Shown here: positions 58,301 to 64,000 of the stretch, in pieces
Position numbering within the stretch: position 1 is the first letter of the stretch
Layout of the letters: each line of letters starts with the position of its first letter
Source of the DNA: Bolinopsis microptera
Lineage: Eukaryota > Ctenophora > Tentaculata > Lobata > Bolinopsidae
DNA: 64,000 bases
Direction: 5' to 3'
NCBI RefSeq assembly: GCF_026151205.1
Contig: NC_087077.1
Coordinates: forward strand, 13,862,983 to 13,926,982
The notes under the pieces: model-generated
The model's database searches: none
What the model saw: the letters and a program-made list of their open reading frames with translations, nothing else
Told to the model about the DNA's origin: nothing
Position numbers and translations under genes: made by a program

Positions 58301-61300
58301 GACAAAATTAACCGGACAAAATCAAATGTAACCGTCGAGACAAGTTCTGGAACTGGTCCTATTAATGTAAGAGTTTAAGTAATGTAAGCAGTGTGCTGGA
58401 GTTTTGCCAGCGCCTGCAATTAGACCGATACGTAGATCAAGTGTATTTATAGTTCTTACGTTAAGCCATAGGTCACGTGACATTTTTTACCAATGCGCGT
58501 CGTAGTAGTTAGTCACGTGATACACGTCATCAAAACACGTGACAGTGCGCAGTTGAAATTCTCATGGAATATCAAAACAAAACAAATCTTGTTGAGCCAA
58601 ATTAGCGGGGCGGGATTATAGAAGTTGTGCCGGGGTTATTTATTCAGCGGGAAAAAACTAACAGCGGGAGGCGGGATTATCAGAATCTATTTAGCGGGAG
58701 CCGGGATTATCATAATCTTATTCTATCCCGGAGGGGTTTATAAGGTAGTAGTAGTAATTCACAATCATACCTATTAAGTGCAACAGGTGACTTACTTTGA
58801 TATTTCAGTGACAACCGTCTTTGTACGAGTTGGAATCCACCTTTACAAATTGTGGATTTCAAATTTACATTGTACAGCAATTTAAAGCTTAACAAAATCT
58901 ATTTCTGCCTACATTTTCTTGGAAGATAGCTTGGTACTATGAATACACAACTTTGCACATTAGTTAGCCAATCAACATTATAATTAACGACCAACGGCTG
59001 CTTTTTTATCCATAGGTTACAACTATGAAGTTGAACTATTTTGTAAACTAGGATGGCTTCCAATTTTAGCATCAGCCACACAATATTCAGCTTTCTACAC
59101 CAACATCTTGAGCTTTTTAACGTGTACGAACAAGTCCAATATAATGGTGCGAGATGGTGCACTGTTCATTCTGCAGACTAATGTTGATTAACACGTAATT
59201 GTACGCTCTCAGACTAATGCTATGTGATCACACACCATGACACCATGACATAAACCTGCTAAAACCAGGATCAAAGTGATCAACAATTTAAAATCCTACA
59301 ATTACATCAGAATATCGAGCACGTGATACGGCTGGGTTCCTCTAATTGGTGCCCAGAGTTTTCCTTGTATTGCAACACCTAATTATCACAGGCATGGAAA
59401 CTAGATATTGCACCTCCTCATAACTTAATCAATCTTAATTACTCTATTGTGGCACTAAGGTTTGACATTGTGTTTTATACTGTTATAATGATAAAGCGAC
59501 TGAAAGGTGGGGCGGGAAGACTCCTTCATAAACTCAGGAAATACTTGTTGTGGTTGTTACCAAGGGACAAATTACATTACACTTGACTGTAACAACACAT
59601 AATATATTGATATATTTGAGACTCGAAATAGGAGGGCAAACGAATCGTTGTACATGGTATGGTTATAGAAAGAACAATCCTCGGTGCCAAATTAGAATAA
59701 AGAATTCACCAACATTCATTATTCTAATGTGCCCGCTCATTTCGAGTGTTTCACTCCTTTGAAATATAATGCTCCTGCTTGTTTGCAGTTGAGCACCAAG
59801 CTACAACTAATTATTAATACATTATCAAAACTAAGTTTCTGGCAGGATTTGTTAAAACGTCTGCATGGTATGGTCATACCACTTACCAATTACCATACCG
59901 GGATTATTACGACGGGTTTATTAACGACCGGTTAAAATATGGTTCGGGAAAAATATGGCGAAATTGCTCAAAACCCACCACATTTTCCCGGTCGCCATTT
60001 TACCGGTGTCCAACCTTTCAATTTTAGATTCAAAAATTTAGTCTCAGATGTAAATTTCCTTATTAGAGATACGGGTATCGGCCTTACAAAATGACAGGCC
60101 TCACAAAATGACAGCCCACATAGACCATGCTGTAGCTTAGGTTCCCTATACATTGAACCCTATTCCTTTTACTGTATGAAAGAAAAAGCATTAATTAACA
60201 CTTCCCAAGGAATGATAATGACATAGAATCTATATTTCTTACATAAATATGGACGTTTTTGCTGTTCAGTCATTGCCCCGCCTAACTGTTACCCAGAATG
60301 GAGACCAAAGTTTAGAATTTAACCCCAGAAAACCAGGTACTACCATGACTTATGTCAATCAAAGACTACTCTGGTCAAATAAAAAAACTGATTTAGTGAC
60401 TTTGGTAGAAGAAATGACAAAAAAATGACCTAGCCTCACAAAATGACAGTGTTATGCCTCACAAAATGACAGTTTTATTTTATGATACAAAGATGGCATA
60501 TTTATATTGGATGCCCCTTGCCTAATTATTGGTATTCTTAAACCCAGTAAGCTTATGATGAGCCTAAATGTGTTTGTTTGATCATAAATTTTGATCAAAA
60601 TGCCTCACAAAATGACACCGAAAAGCCTTACAAAATGACAATGTTTCAGATTGAATTACTTTCATCATCTAAAATGGATCAGAAACAGTCAACACAAGAA
60701 GGAGTTAAAAATAATCATAATCTGACAGTTAACAATCAAGTAGCATTAAAAAAGTGCAGTTCTGATATCAAAACTTTGATTTCAAACTCTGAATTCAAAA
60801 CTCAACGAAATAAAGCTTCTATTTTGTGAAAGCAGAGAGTAATAACAACTCCTAAAACATGTCAAACGTTAACTAAACACTGAAAAGTGATCTATCCAGC
60901 CATAGAAAATATCAAATATAACCAAATACTGTGTTCAAGTATGAAAACAAAAAATGATTTTTACGCCTCACAAAATGACATTTTTTAAATTTTTTCAAAG
61001 TACAAAAAATGTTCCTTTTTTAATATATTCTGGTAAAAACAGAACTGGTATAATATAAACAACATATATATCTAACAGTAAGACACGTGAAAGAATAATG
61101 AAACTTTTTCCCAAATCGGATTTGAAGTGATGCCGTTTTGGGTTGTCATTTTGTAAGGCACTATCTCACGCGAAATTGCCCAACTTTTTTAATCATCCTT
61201 TTTCCTGTAAAAGCTATTCTAATCTTCAATCTATTATATTTATCTAACTGTCCTAGGTGAAATCAAATTTCTATAAGCTGCTGTTAAAAAATGACAGCCG

Positions 61301-63587
61301 TGACGAAATTGTCATTTTGTAAGGCATGTTTTTTTGGAAGATTTCAAAGATGACAATTTTTATCGCAAAATTTACGGTTTTTCAATCAAATCAACCCCCG
61401 GGAAGAAGAATATACCTGTTGAACTACCTATCTGGATAATAAAACATGAACAAAACTCATTTTTGTGCATTTCAGAGCCATCTCCTTTTTCGTGTCATTT
61501 TGTAAGGCCGATACCCGTAAGCAAGTTTAGAAATTTTCGCATTGCTAAAACTTGTGAAACAAGTCGAATTATCAATAATTGTTGAAAGTAGACAGAAATA
61601 ATGACTCGTGGTTAATCAAACTAGATGGAAAATAATTTTTAACATTTGAAGCGTAACAACCAGATCGATATTAAGATAAAGGGAGAGCTGTTTAGTCTTC
61701 CAATAAGTTGTAATCATCTTCGTTATCTTCATCTGGATCATCCCTTTCATCAGTTTTAATTAATTCAAGTTTTAATTTAACTGTTACTTTTACTTTGAGT
61801 CCTATTTCATTATGTAGAGATAGTCAATACCTAAGAAATTAAAAATTGGCCGATTTAAATCAAATTTGACAATAAGGATATATGACAAGAATTGGGCAAA
61901 AAGGTGAATTTTTTGCAATTTTAGCCAAATGAAGTCGAAAAACCTACAAGTGTCCCAATAGTCTTCTTTAGTGAATATAAGACAACGATTAAAATATGAG
62001 CACCCATACCCCTTGGGAACCCTAAAAGCTGAGTAGGCGGGTTTATTAACGACCGGTGAAAATGTGGTTCGGGAAAAATATGGCGAAATTACCCTAAACC
62101 CACCACTTTATCCCGGTCATAATAATCCCGAGTAAGGTAGTCCATTACCCGTGCGGGATCATTCATTTGGAAACGTGTTATAGGACCGTCCTTACAACTT
62201 TATGTCTGTATTTGTAACTTGAAATTCAAAACCACTTACATGACCTTTTGAAGACACTCGACATCCAAATATGATTACTGATTAAAGGGGCAGAGTGTGA
62301 ACGAGACAGTAAATATTATAACATATTCAAAAAGTTCACTTGATTGTCTGATCCTTTGAGTGGCGGGTTAACCGGAGATGACTGATAGGGACATTGATCA
62401 CGTGACACGTGTCACTGGAAATTACGAGTCTACCTTTGAAGGTGGGAATATTTGACAGGAAGGGTGTTCGGACTACATATAATCTTGACACGAACATGTA
62501 CCACGATTTATACGTGTCTCGCCTATAATTATCATAAATTGTATACCCTTATCAAATTTGACCCAAATAAAACACACAGTTTTGATAAGAGATCTCCAGC
62601 AGTGGACTGAGATACAGGCGCGACATATTCATAATCATGACAAATTCCGAGTAGCAGTCCTGAAGTGCTAAAGTAGCAGGACTAGTCTAAATTAAACAGG
62701 TCACGGCGAGACAAATATGAACTTTGTGAGGCTTTAAGATGTTGACACAAAGTGACGATTTTGTTTGGGAGATTAAACATAACAACTGATAACAAGCATG
62801 CGACAAAGGATAGCAGTCAACAGACTGAGACAGAGGTTCAATATTGTGAGAAATTTCTTGAGAAAGAATAACAACGTTCAATTACGTGCCTAAGTTCAGT
62901 TTGATAAACAACTAAACGTGCCTAAGTTCAGTTTGATACACAACTAAATGTTTCAGTTATTCACTTATCGCTATTCACTTATCGCTACTACTATACTAAC
63001 ATTGTGCGCGAAGGGTTTTGGTTTGTTGAGAGGAAGTTAATTTTAGGCGACCTATCTGTTCTTCTATTCCGGATTGAGAGGGTACGTCGGTAGGATATAG
63101 TTCGAGAGGACAAGTGATAAAAGTTTGATAAATAAGGCGAGTTGAATGAACGACCAAAGCGAGACGATATATAAAGCGAGACGATATATATAATATGTGT
63201 ATGTATGTATATATATATCCGTACCATTTTACTGACACCACGGCATCAACTTTAACACGACTTTCCGCAAAAACCGTAAAAGATATACAACTTAAACTTT
63301 TTTGAATGGCTCAAAATATGCTTTAATGGCCTTCAAATTGGCATGAAAAAATAAAAATTGGCCAAGGAATAAGAATTTTAGTGCCAAAAATTTGGACCAT
63401 AAAATCAGGAACAACACTATATCCGATATATGGTCCGATAGTTTCATTGCGTCTTAATATTAAACGTGGGAAAGAATAAGGTTTACCTTTGTGGAGAGTG
63501 ATGATGATTTCTTTGCCAACTTATCAAAGAGAGACACAGCGATATGTCTGCTGACCAGGGGTCCTTCAAAGGTTACAGCTGTGGATA
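49161..63587 (-). CDS. Clathrin-associated-like protein with VHS/ENTH-like helices, partial gene model
   Basis: At least ten minus-strand exons. Consecutive exons from 56288 down to 49161 all join in phase; the one at 63487-63587 does not join directly, so exons are missing in between and upstream of the window. Order: PLVSRHIAVSLFDKL; LNTVNEALCSTVPNSFQSFL; DFIDPFNLVTNHKN; IIPVVCYLLRQGSNYFKMEV with LMESSLACQGTVVHELYK; YEYKKSLLGDEYSSEL; MTEIWKFAAQYKQLNQ; LRALSVVDYLSQHY; FLHVVKEIAVCDNMDLKKKA with QRILSRLSED; and a Ser/Pro-rich tail with ETLLDLG. The last five-helix-like segment recalls VHS/ENTH superhelices, and LLDLG is a textbook clathrin box, so I infer an endosomal or clathrin adaptor. I do not recognise the exact family. 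Confidence 0.55.
49514..49569 (-). CDS. VHS-like gene short exon
   Basis: Reads RSYDKILPSTVGYQTMTN and connects phase 0 to phase 2, which the next exon requires. The acceptor CATATGAAG is poor, so the left border is provisional. Confidence 0.5.
49749..49885 (-). CDS. VHS-like gene exon, last helices
   Basis: Reads SCQATFLHVVKEIAVCDNMD, LKKKAQRILSRLSEDNEI and a Pro-rich end. V--KA--IL--L is the closing helix pattern of VHS/ENTH folds. Confidence 0.8.
50264..50352 (-). CDS. VHS-like gene exon, central helix
   Basis: Reads ELQRVLQGKEPMCQLRALSV, then VDYLSQHYH. LRAL-V-DYL resembles the central helix of VHS domains. Phases fit on both sides. Confidence 0.8.
50478..50625. mobile_element. Short pogo/Tigger-like MITE
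   Basis: ACAGTAGAACCCCGATTTACC at the left mirrors GGTAAATCGAGATTTTGGTGTA at the right, with internal GGTAAATCAGGGTTT and GTAAATCGGAGC scraps. It lies in an intron of the VHS-like gene and matches the termini of the 10930 copy. Confidence 0.65.
50648..50831 (-). CDS. VHS-like gene exon, first helices
   Basis: Reads IPVRTKGDITREVQIEAIVS, PEKRIVDQITTASCIEPLPP and MTEIWKFAAQYKQLNQHAIN. Acceptor GCCACAG, donor CAT|GTAATT, phase 2. Confidence 0.8.
50979..51075 (-). CDS. VHS-like gene exon, ELVELIEYE
   Basis: Reads ELVELIEYEYKKSLLGDEYS and SELAVPKCISLN. Acceptor TGTTGCAG, donor ACG|GTATGT, phase 1 out. Confidence 0.78.
51076..54675. other. Long intron of the VHS-like gene
   Basis: I see no gene. 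It holds a 12-bp tandem repeat (GTAGGTCATTA / GTAGGTAATTA units, about 52577-52628) and a 22-bp repeat (TCTAGTGTAATTCTAGTGCAGT, about 54033-54100). Confidence 0.6.
54676..54816 (-). CDS. VHS-like gene exon, IIPVVCYLL
   Basis: Reads IIPVVCYLLRQGSNYFKMEV, QYKRTLIVKLMESSLACQGT and VVHELYK, 47 whole codons, alpha-helical. Acceptor GTTTCAG, donor AAG|GTTAGC. Confidence 0.78.
55439..55526 (-). CDS. VHS-like gene exon, DFIDPFNLV
   Basis: Reads DFIDPFNLVTNHKNTLAIID and HDAGPGDNL. Acceptor CTTTACAG; donor TTG|GTATTG gives the phase 0 that the next exon needs. Confidence 0.55.
56207..56288 (-). CDS. VHS-like gene exon, LNTVNEALC
   Basis: Reads LNTVNEALCSTVPNSFQSFL, then EPLLPP. The donor CCGCA|GTAATT gives phase 2, which matches the next exon. 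The acceptor (AAAAAG) is weak, so the left border is uncertain. Confidence 0.55.
56687..57016 (-). pseudogene. Possible Ig-like or cell-surface exon fragment
   Basis: The minus-strand frame has protein-like composition in its middle: VGLPLNISPEFTNDISCTSQ, PIVVTLYLVWLQCGNYSCTV and LESVEGVVYKST. The C ... W-QCGNYSCTV pattern recalls an immunoglobulin-type domain (GxYxC), with several N-glycosylation sequons. No clear start, splice sites or partner exon are visible. It is flanked by direct repeats carrying CTAGATACA and CACGTGATAT (about 56320-56365 and 57005-57062), so it may be a mobile or duplicated scrap. Confidence 0.3.
57797..57977. mobile_element. Foldback element with a row of perfect hairpins
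   Basis: Outer inverted arms ATAACACACATAACCCCGGC and the mirror of GCGTGCCGGTGTTATGTGTT enclose three hairpins. These are AATTTTTCCCGCG/CGCGGGAAAAATT with a 3-base loop (57837-57865), a GTGCGAAGCAC hairpin (about 57880-57892), and AAAATAACCCC/GGGGTTATTTT (about 57905-57943). Confidence 0.75.
57975..58742. mobile_element. MITE with TTATAAACCCCTCCGGG ends
   Basis: TTATAAACCCCTCCGGG at the left and CCCGGAGGGGTTTATAA at the right are a perfect inverted repeat. The right half carries repeated GCGGGA--CGGGATTAT motifs. It abuts the 57797 hairpin element. No coding capacity. Confidence 0.8.
60070..61519. mobile_element. 1.45-kb nested transposon with iterated GCCTCACAAAATGACA
   Basis: Perfect 27-bp terminal inverted repeats begin TACGGGTATCGGCCTTACAA. 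The 16-mer GCCTYACAAAATGACA recurs at about 60081, 60099, 60433, 60456, 60602, 60625 and 60965 on the plus strand, and inverted at about 61144, 61310 and 61493. The flank allows a TA duplication. The 83-codon frames inside carry no known domain. Confidence 0.8.
61697..61830 (-). pseudogene. Acidic-tail coding remnant
   Basis: The minus frame reads LKVKVTVKLKLELIKTDERD, then DPDEDNEDDYNLLED and TAA. An acidic C-terminal tail of this sort is common in proteins encoded by DNA transposons, and this one lies inside the 59891-62139 element, but there is too little to name it. Confidence 0.3.
63487..63587 (-). CDS. Upstream exon of the VHS-like gene (assignment tentative)
   Basis: Reads STAVTFEGPLVSRHIAVSLF, then DKLAKKSSSLSTK. 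Acceptor CCTTAACAG, donor ACAAAG|GTAAAC. It is coding-like, but it could belong to another minus-strand gene because the next known exon is 7 kb away and out of phase. Confidence 0.55.
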
Positions 63588-64000
63588 CTGTTAAGGAAAA
63601 TAGTTCTTGTGATAGTTTGGATAACTGTAGGTTTTTAAGAGGTTTTGTAGTAGTTTTGTAGTGGTTTCTAGAGGGCTCTTTAGAGGTTCTCTTTAAGGTT
63701 TTCAACTAAAGTAAGGATCAATACACAGCGCCAGTAAGTGACAGGGGTGACAACATTTATCAACATTTAACGATATATATTGTGATCCCAACAACAATAA
63801 GATGTGAAATGGTACTTATTAATGTTTTGATACACACACTCACATCTCACTTATTATAATATGGGTGTCTACATTATGCTACATACTGCAGTCTTATATA
63901 TTATTAATCTTTTACTTCATACTATACTTTTGGTGACACATATTTCATAACGCACGAGGAGGGCTCTTGCTTGTAACCAGACAATATTAACTCTCACTAA
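63588..64000. other. Right edge, nothing recognised
   Basis: No supported feature; presumably an intron of the VHS-like gene that continues beyond the window. Confidence 0.4.

Larger units (their letters stand above)
59891..62139. mobile_element. 2.2-kb DNA transposon hosting a second element
   Basis: Ends: TACCATACCGGGATTATTAC at the left, and the mirror image in ATAATAATCCCGAGTAAGGTAG-type sequence at the right. Near each end the same block (GGGTTTATTAACGACCGGT ... ATATGGCGAAATT ... AAACCCACCAC) occurs in the same orientation. The outer element is interrupted at 60070-61519. Confidence 0.7.

Noticed and set aside
58899-59162. 87-codon minus-strand frame
   Set aside because: Protein-like composition is weak; no splice context that joins the VHS-like gene in phase.

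Overview
The window looks like nuclear DNA of an early-branching marine invertebrate. It is AT-rich, with short exons bounded by GT-AG introns, long introns full of satellites, and many small inverted-repeat transposons and LINE scraps. I cannot name the species. An isopenicillin-N-synthase-like gene next to an ANKFN1/wide-awake gene would fit a ctenophore, but that is an inference and not a demonstration.

Layout. (1) About 2845-42120, plus strand: one large gene that I reconstructed as 15 coding exons whose splice phases all agree. It gives an 898-residue protein with degenerate ankyrin sequence, a fibronectin type III domain split by an intron, the ANKFN1/WAKE conserved core and a Ras-association-like C-terminus. 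Its introns hold almost everything else in the first 40 kb: a 10-bp minisatellite interrupted by a hAT-like element with seven internal ~244-bp repeats, a 5'-truncated LINE with target-site duplication and poly(A), a second LINE scrap, six simple tandem arrays, several foldback elements and a possible small membrane-protein gene. (2) Inside its 15.6-kb intron 10, on the same strand, lie three tandem paralogous class-A GPCR genes at 30868-31974, 34530-35678 and 36757-37912. The third carries a frameshift. Copies two and three both keep an open, in-frame candidate C-terminal exon downstream. (3) 42834-44837, minus strand: a six-exon Fe(II)/2-oxoglutarate-type oxygenase of the isopenicillin N synthase family with all key residues, read tail-to-tail against the ANKFN1-like gene. 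(4) 44838-49160: intergenic, no supported gene. (5) 49161-63587 and probably beyond, minus strand: a multi-exon gene whose product has a VHS/ENTH-like helical segment and a C-terminal clathrin-box motif. Its introns hold a transposon-within-transposon (59891-62139 containing 60070-61519) and a cluster of perfect hairpins (57797-57977).

The three host genes have no obvious shared pathway: a neuronal/circadian-type scaffold, receptors, an oxygenase and a trafficking adaptor. The notable architecture is a receptor cluster that expands inside an intron of a conserved scaffold gene. Most six-frame ORFs here are shadows of tandem repeats. The gene models rest on splice phase and domain resemblance read by eye; no database search or RNA evidence was available.
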